NCBI GenBank assembly: GCA_001939145.1
Contig: LSRX01000810.1
Location: forward strand, 127,577-191,576
Length of the DNA stretch: 64,000 nucleotides
DNA from: Symbiodinium microadriaticum
Lineage: Eukaryota; Sar; Dinophyceae; Suessiales; Symbiodiniaceae
Reading direction: 5' to 3'
Positions 1 to 9,390 of this stretch are shown here, in pieces. Every line of letters begins with the position of its first letter. Position 1 is the first letter of the stretch. The notes under the pieces are model-generated. The model worked only from the letters and a program-made list of their open reading frames with translations. It was not told the origin of the DNA and did no database searches. A program made the position numbers and the translations under genes.

Positions 1-375
1 ATATATATATATATATATATATATGCATGCATGAATGTACCTACATACAAGTTGCATGTACAAACACACATACAATATATACATATACACATACATATAC
101 ATACATATGCATAAGCATAAACATATACGTCTAGGTATGTATGTGTGTATGTATGTGTATGTATGTATGTCTGTATGTATGTATGTATGTACGTATGTAT
201 GTGTGAGTACGTATGTATATATGTATACACATATATATATATATACATACATATGTACATATATGTATATGTATAGAAATAGTTTATGTACATACGTACA
301 TGCATGCATACATACATACATACATACATGCATACATTGACATATATAGACATACACAGACACATATGCGTACAT
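1..375. repeat. Microsatellite block (TA, TACA, TATG)
   Basis: Alternating TA, ACAT and GTAT runs fill the first 375 bases. The reading frames here are Tyr/His/Ile/Met-rich translations of the repeat, not genes. Confidence 0.95.
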
Positions 376-555
376 ACACACGCAGGGGCTTACAGATCAT
401 AGAAGATGAGCCCCGAAGCCCTGAACTTTAGTGTTGAACCTCCGACTGCAGCGCCTCGGAAATCGCCATGGACTACTTTGTGCCGCAATCTCGGAACAAA
501 CCATTACCCTGAGCCATAAACGAAGAAGGAATGAGTATGACCCTCAGCTAACGCT

Positions 556-627
556 AACCCTCCAGGTACCTACTATATAGGGCCCTAGGGGCTCTAGTAC
601 CCTATATAGTAAGTACCTGGGGGGTTA
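556..627. repeat. Hairpin element, family F
   Basis: An inverted repeat: the left arm AACCCTCCAGGTACCTACTA pairs with the right arm ending in AGTACCTGGGGGGTT. It is about 72 bp with a short GC loop and no coding capacity. MITE-like; the family name is mine. Confidence 0.7.
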
Positions 628-1397
628 GGGAACAGACAAGCACCTGCCCAAAACTCGGCCTCCTCTGCTCCCCACGACAGGTGCCGTGGAAATGTGCCGC
701 GTCGACGCGGCGGAAAGCATCGTCCGCTAAAGAACGAATTTGGTGGTTGGCAGCGTGCTTTCAAGTAGCTTTTAGGGTTGTTTTCGGGATCTTTATCTCG
801 GAAGTTGTCCTTGCTATTCCGAACTTCGGAAGCTGGAGGTTGTGAGCAGGAAAGCCTGACTCTCTGCAGTAATACAATGGAGAGGTCTAGATCATCAGGT
901 TACTCAAGGTTGTTTCACAGGTCTTGGACCCACGGAACTCTTGGGTTTTTGAACGATTCAACATCCAGGCACTATCAGGTCATCACTTGAGCAGATGTCC
1001 GCACCCGAGCAGTCATCCCCAGCAAAAAAAAAATCAAGCCGAAACCCCTAAAACCCCTAAACCCCCGAACTCGGAACCTGAAGCCCCGAACCCTAAACCC
1101 CTAAAGCCCTAAAGCCCTAAACCCCTGAACCCTAAACCCCTGAACCCTAAACCCTGAACCGACCAACCCGAAGCCCTTGATTCAACAAAAACAGGCCAGA
1201 TCAAGGCTCGACCATGTCGTTGCGGTACCCTAGGACTTCAGAGTATAGTAACTTAAAACTTAGGTATCTGGAGGTCTAGGGCGTTGGGTTTAGGGTTTAG
1301 GGCCTTGGGTTTAGGGTTTAGGGCCTCGGGTTTCGGGTTTTGTTTTGGAGTGCAAAAGCCCGCTTTCTCCGCTCGAGACTCACTCGAAGTAGGGTTT

Positions 1398-1490
1398 ACC
1401 CATAGGCCCCTAAGGAGCTCCTTGTTGTGGTTTCTATTCAGAATCCTATAAGATAATCCCAAAAAAAGAACTACTTAGGGGCCTATGGGT
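1398..1490. repeat. Hairpin element, family A (copy 1)
   Basis: About 93 bp, starting ACCCATAGGCCCCTAAG and ending CTTAGGGGCCTATGGGT, with AGTTCC/GGAACT-type inner arms. It is the first of about seven copies of the same hairpin in the window. Confidence 0.85.
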
Positions 1491-1576
1491 AGGGTTTCGC
1501 CGAACTAACCTCCCAAGTCTGCTCCGCGAGGGCCTCACAGGGTTTAGCATGTAGCTGGGGGAAGAATTGTAGGGGG

Positions 1577-1695
1577 CCTTAGACGTTTGAATGGGGGTTT
1601 GGGGTATATTATACCACAATTGCAATTAGATACATCATACTATGTAGTTACAATAAGGAACCCCCTGAAATAGTGTTGGCAATCATTTAGGCCCT
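1577..1695. repeat. Hairpin-like element, family D (copy)
   Basis: It shares with other copies (for example 22615-22715, 23303-23402, 53998-54086) an order of short blocks: GGCCTT, a GGGGTATATTATA core, ATAAGGAACCCC, then ATAGTGTTGG and AGGCCCT at the far end. The copies are diverged. Confidence 0.6.
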
Positions 1696-1873
1696 GATAT
1701 CACAGTTACATAAAGCATCCAAACAATTCCGCTGGGTTTTCGGGCTAGAACCTACAGGACATCGACAGCATCAACACAGTTGCGAGTTTATGTGCGTAAG
1801 GGCTCACAGTCTGAGGGTCTAGCCTTTAGGGTCAGCTCAAGGGTTCGGGGCCCTAGGGCCAGCTTGTGTGTTT

Positions 1874-1983
1874 CCCAAAGGCGCCATGTACCCATATAGT
1901 ATATACTTTGGCCTTAAAGGGGTTCCTATATAGGTACTTTAGGACCTAAGTATATACTATATGGGGTACATGGAGCCTTTGGG
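1874..1983. repeat. Hairpin element, family B (copy 1)
   Basis: An inverted repeat of about 110 bp: CCCAAAGGCGCCATGTACCC at the left and GGGTACATGGAGCCTTTGGG at the right, with arms continuing as ATATAGTATATACTT. A second copy is at 48191-48293. Confidence 0.85.
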
Positions 1984-2454
1984 TTTTGTGCAGGATCTGA
2001 ATCATGAGAACAACGTGGTTACGCTAACCGGGCAGGTCAACTGGAGGCTCTTTTGCCTGAGTCTTTTCGAGCCTGTCTTCAAGATGTGGAGGAAGCGGAC
2101 GGTACCCTGAGACTCCATTGTCCCGGTAATGAGTGGTATTCCTAAAACTGGTAAGTGGTCTTTTTATTCCGTCGTTGAATGGCTTTCTAGTTCTGGGAAA
2201 CTATACCCAAGACCTATTGAGTCCAGCAGCACATCAAAAAGCAAACAATGAATCATTAACCGAAAACCCAAACACAAATCCCTCGCTCAGCTTCCAGCAC
2301 TGGTACAGCGAGTTTTTGTTGCAACAGGACGCAAGGCAACTGCTTCAACAGAATACTTTGCTGGAACCTCACCCAGGCAGCAAAACTATCTCCAATACTG
2401 TTAAGAATGGTATTGTTATTAGTGTTATTGTAACTGTTTTCTATATATGTACAT

Positions 2455-2490
<36 letters not shown>
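2455..2490. repeat. (TA)n microsatellite
   Basis: A run of TA dinucleotides directly visible in the sequence. Confidence 0.95.
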
Positions 2491-2492
<2 letters not shown>

Positions 2493-3092
2493 GCAGCACG
2501 TCTGCTATGGCTGCAAGGGCAGCTTCGACTTGCTCCAAGGGGTGAGTAGGGTGTCGGGAGTCCGCTTTTTCCAAAATCCTGGACCCGAAGTGCTACTCCT
2601 GGCATCAAGTGCGTTAACGGGCGCAGTGTGCACTTTCGCCACTCCACGCCATTTAAACGATCGAGACAGAAAGGGGCGGGTTTTACACCATCGCTTCAGG
2701 AACACAGGTGCCTACGAGCATACACATCTACAAGAACAAAACATCACAGAAGCAAAGCCGACCCCCCATGTCTACGGCGACCTGCGATACCCATCTGATG
2801 CCTGAAAGCAAGAAGCAAGCTTGGATGATCCAGTTGGGGATGTGGGATGCTTCGAGGTTCGGGTTCATCAGGTGCATGTTCCGGGGCCTGTTGTTTTGCA
2901 GGATTCGAAGAGGCTACACTGTGTTGACGCGGTTTGTATGGAGGTAAACAGTTTTTGCCGCCCTTCTGCTGCATGCTTTCTAGCTCAAAAGCGCTAGCTA
3001 TTGCAGGTTGGGGCTGTCTCGCCTCAAAGAGCGCTGCATGCGTGAGGTTGTCGATTTGGGGTTCCATTCCTAGCTCGAGACATGGAAGCAAC

Positions 3093-3194
3093 GGTATGTG
3101 CAGAAGTGTCTGTCGGAAAGATCTCAAGTTCTTCATCCGTGAGCTTTACAACGTGCTTTGGGATAGCAATGGTCATAATATGTTGGCACGACAA
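3093..3194 (-). CDS. Possible internal exon, unrecognised
   Basis: A 34-codon open block reading ...MTIAIPKHVVKLTDEELE..., preceded by AAG and followed by GTTGCT as candidate splice sites. Composition is protein-like and unlike the surrounding repeats. The frame can also run further left to about 3024. I do not recognise the family and cannot place neighbouring exons; 3760-3825 is the nearest candidate on the same strand. Pseudogene or chance frame is possible. Confidence 0.35.
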
Positions 3195-3755
3195 CTTCAG
3201 AGCAATAGAAAGCTGTTGATAAACTTTGTAGGGTTCTGACACTGGAAGGTGTTGTAAAACATATTAAAGCATGTGATTAGGGTTTTTAGTCGGCTCCCTT
3301 GAGCAATCTACAACGGTTTGGGGGTTTGGGGGTTGGAGATGATTTAAGGGTACGAGGTACCTAATGATTGGGTGTTGAGGGACCAGGACAGCTGCAATGC
3401 AGCTTATTTTTTCGGGATAGTTTGCCACTGCCGGGGGCTGAGTACTAATTACAGTAGGAACCCGATTATGGTCTGCTTAGCCAAAAGGAGTGTCCAAATT
3501 AGGGTCTACATCATTGTAAACCTTGCTAACACCCTGAATACAGCCCCGTAAGTCCAATGACCGACCCCAGACCATCCCGCAAAAACCATGCCGAGCCGTG
3601 CAAGTGTTGGGAAACAAATCTCAAAACTGGGCCTAAACGCAAAACCTCAAACCCTACCAGGACCCCCAAGAGCCCTTTAATAGAGCCCTCGTGGTCCTGA
3701 TTTAGCGGCTATTTAGGGTATGATACAGAATAATGTAGCTGGGGGGGGTCTAGGT
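3195..3755. other. No gene seen
   Basis: Intergenic or intronic sequence with scattered degenerate TTAGGG-like motifs. I see nothing in it that I can support as a feature. Confidence 0.5.
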
Positions 3756-3759
3756 AAAC

Positions 3760-3825
3760 CCCAGCCCGTGCAACAACCGGCCTCCGCCTGGCAGGTGGCT
3801 TGTTGCCCGGCTCGTGGGCGCAGAG
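3760..3825 (-). CDS. Possible 22-codon exon
   Basis: A GC-rich pocket on the minus strand with CCAG before it and GTTTAC directly after it. It reads LCAHEPGNKPPARRRP and six further residues with no stop. The arrangement resembles the tiny exons further right. Unrecognised, and the family cannot be judged from 22 residues. Confidence 0.35.
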
Positions 3826-3829
3826 CTGG

Positions 3830-4370
3830 CCGGGCCCGTGGTGGCGCCGAAGGGCCTAATGTCAGGGCTTTTGTGACTTGTTGGCGTGGGATTTTTGAAG
3901 GGTTTATTGTCAATTTTTAGGTTTGGGGCTTTTGGAGACTTTTGGCACATTTGGGTGTTGTTGGCACTTAGGGGTGTAGGGGCTTAGCTTGGCACTCCTC
4001 CCTCGTGGCTGCCGTAGTCGGCGTCGAAGATGTAGATAATGACCTGCTATGTTCTAAGTGGCATGTCTTGGAAAATTCAGGGATTAAGCGTAACTATATT
4101 TAGAGTGTATTAGATTGTATTGTAGTAGATCATTATAGGCTCCATTGTGTGTATATATATATATATACTAGAGGGTAGGAGCCCTGCGAAAGGAGACCCA
4201 TGCACTCGCACATCAGCTTGTTGCCACGCAGATGCCTTTACTTGCGTTTGCGGATGCTTGCGGCTGTTGCCCATGTCCGCATTGAAAAGTCATGACAGTG
4301 GGTGGTGCGACAAAATTGCTAAACATGCCCTTCGGGGATGCGCAAAATCTCCAGACGCTGGGAAGTAGGA
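3830..4370. other. 3' flank of the TIR-like gene, no gene seen
   Basis: Contains a short (TA)n run at 4147-4170 and unique sequence. No supported coding region apart from shadows of the gene to its right. Confidence 0.5.
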
Positions 4371-6506
4371 TCATTCGTGGGTTTCCCATGCTTTCCACAC
4401 TTTCCCAGTGCCTGCATCAGCAAGCCCCCATCGAATTAGCCGGCCGGCTTCTACAATCTGTTGCAGACTGTCCATGGCATGCCAGGATGCCAGGAGACCG
4501 GACTTCGGGTCAAGAACGAGCAATCGCAGCTCTTTGTTGAACTGGTCGATCCTGCTAGTTTGAGCTATTTTGTTGAGAATGAGTTCTTTGTCCGTTTCAG
4601 AAGATGCACTCATGCTCCGAACATCCAAGTTCTCTAGAGCGTGCGCATGTTGCATGACAGTGGCCCTAGATTTCAGCTTCAATACCTGATTCAGTCGCAG
4701 ACGCTTGGCTTCTGCTATTTCGGCCACACACCATGCTCGCTGAAACAAGTCGAAAGATTGATCAACTGCAATGACTTGCCTGCAGCCTCCTACCTTGGCA
4801 AGGTGGTACATCATGTCATCAAACTTGTTGATCTCCGAGCTGGAGCTTCGGCCGTCCGGATCGATGATATTCACGCAGCTGCAGTGACATACCCGGTGCA
4901 GTTCATTGGTGAGCGGGTCACGGTCGTAAGGATTGCTGTGGCATATACTCATATGCTGGTTCACTGCAAATGCGCAAATCCAATACGTGTCATCGAGGCA
5001 GCTGCATCCTGCTAGGATCTCATGCAGGAAAGCGGGATCTTCCGCCAGCAAGTTTGTTGCCAAGGCAAAGCTGCTTTCCTTCAAGGCATCAGAGATGATG
5101 GCTGCTAGCAAATCGCGAAAGCAGTTCCCCCAACTGTGCGTCACCATGACATGCGGCCTTCGAGCTCCGTCCATGTTCAAATCTGAGGCTGCATATGCAC
5201 ATTCGCCAGTGCTAGTGAGAGGAATGATTGACCCGCGAACCACGTCTCTGGTCTTGTGTTCCGCAGGAACGTACCTCCAGTCTGGCATGGCGCAGAGGTG
5301 CTCCTGGTAGAAGTCCAACAGGCTGCGCAACGTCATGCCCCTGAAAGACAGGTCTTCAACCTTTGCTTTCCATTCGGCACCCCATTCGCTTTCCACTGGC
5401 AATGTTCTGGGCTCATGCTCGTCTGCGGCGGCTGAGGGGCATGTACAAGAAGATTTATTCTTTTCTGATACCACCCTGTGACTGCCAGACAGGAGCAGCA
5501 AAGCAATGGCATTCCCTAGCAGATCAGCGGCTTGAAGGAGAACTCCCATTGATGCACGAGAGAGGTTAAAGCCATGGCAGCCAGTCTCAAATAGCCCGAC
5601 ATAAAGCCACACGGAGTCAACCCTGCGGAGTCCAGTCGCTTGAAACACCGATGTGTAGAGCAAGCAACTTGTAAGCATGGCTGGAAGTGCCACAGTAGTC
5701 AGTAGGAGGCTAAAGGATAGACCCACCACCTGCAGAGCAACAATCCTCCGAGCTCTTACCAAGTGAGATCTGGCAGAGACAGGCATGTCGCGGACATTCG
5801 CGCGGCGCAAGAGACCATGCAGCATCCCCAACGCACGGGCAATGGCGCTGATTGCCAACGTGCCTATGACCAGGTGGCAACCCCAAGCAAAGTTGACCAG
5901 TTCCGTCACCATTTCTATGAAACTTCCCTCTGTTTTCCTCCACTTTGAATCCACAAACCAACTCACAACGACAAATATTGTCGAAGTGCCAAGAGCCACG
6001 GCTCGGAGGGGGGCAAGACAGCAAAAACAAAAGTGCCGTTGCGAGGTTTGCTCCAAGCATTCTAGTCGATGCCCCATTGCCACGTTAACCGTGGATACGC
6101 AGACCCCAAATAGCACCAGCAGGCAGCACAGGATGACTACGTCAAAAGCTTCTGGAAGGCCGACCCATCTGCAGTGAAGCGCATCGAGAGACAAAGTCAT
6201 GGAAGCCACCAAGGATTCAATCCAGTTGATGATGCCAATGGCGCAAACGGTTCTGCCATGATTTGAAGTCCCAGCCCTCTTTCCCAAAAAGGCTGCTGCA
6301 CAGCCAGCTCCACAACTCGCCAGCTGCAGACACAAAAACGAGAGTCTGTCGACGACTAGCTCAAAGTGCTGCCGTTTCATCTGACAGCTAAGGTCAGCCT
6401 CCCTGGGAAAGAGCACAGCTGCTGTTATGACATTCACCAAACAAACAGCAACATATCCTGCCTTGGCCAATCCTGGCCAAAAGGGAAAGGGACTAATCGA
6501 CGGCAT
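4371..6506 (-). CDS. Intronless multi-pass membrane protein with a TIR-like C-terminal domain
   Basis: The longest uninterrupted frame in the window. An upstream in-frame ATG at 6540-6542 would give 723 residues. I prefer the ATG at 6504-6506 (711 residues), because the sequence between the two ATGs holds a relict spliced leader that should be 5' untranslated. In the 723-residue numbering, residues ~25-375 contain about eight or nine hydrophobic segments. A soluble linker (~380-460) leads to a C-terminal domain starting HVMVTHSWG (464-472) and containing QVIAVDQSFDLFQRAWCVAE (~590-609). A strand ending in HSW and a later 'WCxxE' helix are reminiscent of TIR-domain folds; this is inference by motif, not a search. 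No intron is visible and the frame is intact. Similar membrane plus 'SHSW' proteins are, to my recollection, common in dinoflagellates; their function is unknown to me. A membrane-anchored signalling or NAD-handling role is only a guess. Confidence 0.85.
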   Translation of the reverse strand: MPSISPFPFWPGLAKAGYVAVCLVNVITAAVLFPREADLSCQMKRQHFELVVDRLSFLCLQLASCGAGCAAAFLGKRAGTSNHGRTVCAIGIINWIESLVASMTLSLDALHCRWVGLPEAFDVVILCCLLVLFGVCVSTVNVAMGHRLECLEQTSQRHFCFCCLAPLRAVALGTSTIFVVVSWFVDSKWRKTEGSFIEMVTELVNFAWGCHLVIGTLAISAIARALGMLHGLLRRANVRDMPVSARSHLVRARRIVALQVVGLSFSLLLTTVALPAMLTSCLLYTSVFQATGLRRVDSVWLYVGLFETGCHGFNLSRASMGVLLQAADLLGNAIALLLLSGSHRVVSEKNKSSCTCPSAAADEHEPRTLPVESEWGAEWKAKVEDLSFRGMTLRSLLDFYQEHLCAMPDWRYVPAEHKTRDVVRGSIIPLTSTGECAYAASDLNMDGARRPHVMVTHSWGNCFRDLLAAIISDALKESSFALATNLLAEDPAFLHEILAGCSCLDDTYWICAFAVNQHMSICHSNPYDRDPLTNELHRVCHCSCVNIIDPDGRSSSSEINKFDDMMYHLAKVGGCRQVIAVDQSFDLFQRAWCVAEIAEAKRLRLNQVLKLKSRATVMQHAHALENLDVRSMSASSETDKELILNKIAQTSRIDQFNKELRLLVLDPKSGLLASWHAMDSLQQIVEAGRLIRWGLADAGTGKVWKAWETHE

Positions 6507-6512
6507 GAGGTC

Positions 6513-6527
6513 GAGCCAAAATGGCTG
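6513..6527 (-). other. Relict dinoflagellate spliced leader in the 5' region of the membrane-protein gene
   Basis: The minus strand reads CAG then CCATTTTGGCTC. The 14 bases AGCCATTTTGGCTC match the core of the dinoflagellate spliced leader (consensus DCCGTAGCCATTTTGGCTCAAG) exactly. It lies 6 bases upstream of the preferred ATG and directly after a TTGCTGCAG that could be the present trans-splice acceptor. Relict leaders mark genes that were once trans-spliced mRNAs and were copied back into the genome. Confidence 0.75.
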
Positions 6528-6785
6528 CAGCAATGTGAACATATAGCCTTCGACTGAAGCTTAGACCCTCCCAAACCCTTAACCGTACACGGTAAACCCT
6601 ATTAGTACATCTTTCGATCCTCAACCCAGTTTTCTCGCACTGAGCTGCATAGGCTGACGAGCAACAGCATGCCGGGACCGCATGTCGCGATGAGGTCGCC
6701 GATGTCGATTTTGCCCAGATCAGCGTGGAGGCTTGAAGATTTCAGGTTTGCGCCGCTTTGGGATGGAAGGTCTAGAGGGCTTTAT

Positions 6786-6874
6786 CCCAAGGGCTCCAAG
6801 TATGCAAATGGTACCTACTTTGGGGCCTAAAGTCTATAAATAGGACCTACTTTGGGCTATTTGGAGGCCCAGGG
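6786..6874 (+). repeat. Hairpin element, family C (copy 1)
   Basis: The left end CCCAAGGGCTCC faces the right end TTGGAGGCCCAGGG, with inner arms TACCTACTTTGGGGCC / AGGACCTACTTTGGGC. A near-identical copy lies in opposite orientation at 22725-22803. Confidence 0.85.
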
Positions 6875-6879
6875 TATGT

Positions 6880-7580
6880 GCCAGTTCTTGGGTTAACGGC
6901 TGAACGGTGCAAGTTTCAGGGTTTAACAAGGAGTTACCGTTTAGGGGCTATAGGGGTTAAGAAGGATTTACGGTTGAGAGGCTATAGGGTTTACGGTTGA
7001 TACCAGGCTTTCCCAACTAGATTGCCGCAAAAATCAGAGAAAAAAACGAGAGCAAGGATGCGAACAGCGCTGGTCATAGTCACCTAATCGCAAGAAGTTG
7101 AAGAAGAACAATGAAACAAGCACTAACCGTAGCACCGACAACGTCACTGACGAATCCCCACCTCAATTGTTGACCCGGTAAGTAGTGCGATCGCAAGGAT
7201 AAAGTCCCGCATTTGTACCGAAGATCCTCTAAACACCCTCGAAAGCAATGCTTGAACACCCGAGCCTTCGACCTTAGGTTTCAAACCCTCAAAACCCAAC
7301 AAGCCTACACCCTTGCAGAACGGGGCCGGGAGCTTCTTATGCAGGTTTCGGTCCCAATCTACGGGGTTTTTGCAATAAGGATCCGTCCATCTAGTGGCCT
7401 GCTTTCAAGGACTGGAAGCGCAGTTTGTTGGAGAACTAGGAACAACCGTGCAAAACCTTGTGAAACTCTATACAGAATCCAATCGCATATTGACACCGTG
7501 TGAAAGCCATAAAAACAAGCCTCCAAGAACCCTTATGACACCCCTGCAAACTTAAACTGTGAAACCTAAACCCTAAACTC
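6880..7580. other. No gene seen
   Basis: Unique sequence between hairpin C1 and a small tandem duplication. A 96-codon plus-strand frame (7213-7503) is open, but I see no protein-like features or splice context. Confidence 0.5.
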
Positions 7581-7581
7581 C

Positions 7582-7683
7582 CTAAACTCGTTTTCACATA
7601 AAAAAACACCCAAACGAACCTGAAGTCAAAGGCTAAACCCTAAACTTGTTTTCACCCACAAACCCAAATGAACCTGAAGTCAA
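7582..7683. repeat. Tandem duplication of ~50 bp
   Basis: Two copies of CTAAACT(C/T)GTTTTCAC...GAACCTGAAGTCAA (7582-7629 and 7640-7683), separated by CCCTAAA-like sequence. They abut the 5' splice site of the exon at 7689-7739. Confidence 0.75.
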
Positions 7684-7688
7684 CATAC

Positions 7689-7739
7689 CTTGTTATCCTG
7701 ACCAGCAGCCCGACGGCCGGCCCAAGTGCCCAGAAAGTC
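7689..7739 (-). CDS. Probable 17-codon internal exon
   Basis: The minus strand has CAAAG before the block and AAG|GTATGT after it, a near-ideal 5' splice site. It reads DFLGTWAGRRAAGQDNK without a stop. It sits in a GC-rich pocket with CCCTAAA motifs to the left and degenerate TTAGGG motifs to the right, like the exons at 13.7-56.7 kb. It may be a downstream exon of that gene, or belong to another gene on the same strand. Too short for a family call. Confidence 0.5.
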
Positions 7740-7744
7740 CTTTG

Positions 7745-9060
7745 GAAATACTGTTTGTTGGCTTAGGGCTGAGGGCTTTTCGGGTACCAGGTTTATAGTT
7801 TTTCCGGGTTTATAGGATTAGGGTTGGGGGTGAGAGGTGTAAGAGTGCGCAGCATTAGGCTGAGGGTTTAAGGGGGTTTTCCAAGGCTGTCCGGCGTATT
7901 GTCAGGGTGTTGTGTGTGGGGTCTGCAGCGCCGATTGGCGGCGGCCTTTGTGGGGCGTTCTTCGAACTATAATGCTTTGATCTCATGAAATTGGATTTAT
8001 ATGCATTTCAACGTGTGGAACCCCAGGGTGTAGACACATGACTGAACAGAGTAACAGAGGAGTCCCTTTTGAGGCAGGCTCTGATTTTGAGACTCCTGTA
8101 CTTGGGCTATGAGAGAGCCCTTATGAGCTCTGATGGTAGCCAAGTAACCTACCTGTTTCTGGACTTGTAAAAGGCGAGCATAAAAGGCACAATCAATAAT
8201 TACCAATACTGTTTTGGGGGGGTCCTTACTGTAGTTATAGCATATACCCCCAAACCCTAATCTACCTATTAAGGCCCCTAAGTTAGGGTTTAAGGCGGTG
8301 CAGGAGGAGGCGGAGAGGCGGAGACGGTGCGGGTGGGGCGAGCAGAGCAGACGGAGTAGAAAGGAGGCATCGATGAAAAAGTGGCCTTCATGATCGGAAT
8401 AGGGTTCTTTTAACGGCTGTTTGAACGGTTACGATAAGGGCTTAATAATACAGGGGCCTGAATCAGATTCGAACGGGCAGTATAGGAGCCCTTTTCCATA
8501 TCAGACCCCAAAAAACAAAGCCTGATCCCTGAACCGAGCAAAACCTGAAAGCAGTAGCAGCAACGAAAACGAACCGGTTTTGCAACACCACCTCAGCGCA
8601 ACCCTTACCGAACCCGTATAGCACCCATCTGGAGCCTTATCAACACCGCAAAGCCACTAAGACAACGCGTAAACCCTGAACTCTGCAAAACTCCAAAAGC
8701 CAAACTGAAAGGGCTTTTACCCTGAGCCCTACCCTAAACGCCCGTCCACAAAACGCTATGGGAAACACCAAAGCCATAGTAACCCTGGTAGGCCTATAGT
8801 ATGCTAAACTCCTATACATTGAACCTACCGAAACCCACTTAACTGTAGATTCTTATTGTAAACCCATATATGGGATTTATAGGGACCCCCCTACCAAAAA
8901 AGTCTGTTTCTGCTCGGTTAAGGTAAAGCCCCACCACGAGCCTTGATCTCAGCCTTCGAAGGGAAGGTCGAGGGCTCTTTTAGTGGTCGAAGAACCTCCA
9001 GCAATGGCTTAACAGGCTTAGGGATTAAATTAGTGTTTTGTGAGGCTTTAAAGGGCCTTC
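7745..9060. other. Non-coding, repeat-bearing stretch
   Basis: Contains degenerate TTTAGGG/CCCTAAA motifs, a diverged family D element near 8212-8272, and a purine-rich GC pocket at 8292-8360 that is open on the plus strand (Glu/Arg-rich) and might be a small exon. I do not consider that supported. Confidence 0.45.
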
Positions 9061-9073
9061 GTAGGTTAAAAAA

Positions 9074-9110
<37 letters not shown>
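9074..9110. repeat. (TA)n microsatellite
   Basis: A pure TA run visible in the sequence. Confidence 0.95.
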
Positions 9111-9111
<1 letters not shown>

Positions 9112-9390
9112 TCACACCCCCCTCCATGATCCACACGAACCTGCTTTTCAACTACTGCTGCGTAGTCTTACGTCCCAAGATGCTTAGTCGTAGAGTCCGA
9201 ATCTATCGGTATTTACGGTGTTTTCTGCACTTCATGTACATGTATACCTGACTCTTGTATTCCTTTACATCATATGTACACAAGCCGAAACCGAAACCAG
9301 ATTTTGGTTTCGGATTCTAATCATTCAACAAGACATGAAAAAAGCTCCTGTCTTCTCGCCTAAGCCTCTTCCCATCTTCGTCTAGTAAAA

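Larger units (their letters stand above)
376..2440. other. Intergenic stretch with hairpin elements and telomere-like repeats
   Basis: No convincing gene. It holds four hairpin elements (556-627, 1398-1490, 1577-1695, 1874-1983), CCCTAAA-type repeats at about 1040-1160 facing TTTAGGG-type repeats at 1284-1330, and GC-richer unique sequence at 640-1000 for which I found no persuasive frame. A plus-strand frame at about 2160-2440 is open but unrecognised. Confidence 0.6.

Noticed and set aside
2441..2805. Overlapping frames of 66-104 codons around the TA repeat
   Set aside because: They overlap on both strands, begin in the microsatellite and show no splice context or motifs.
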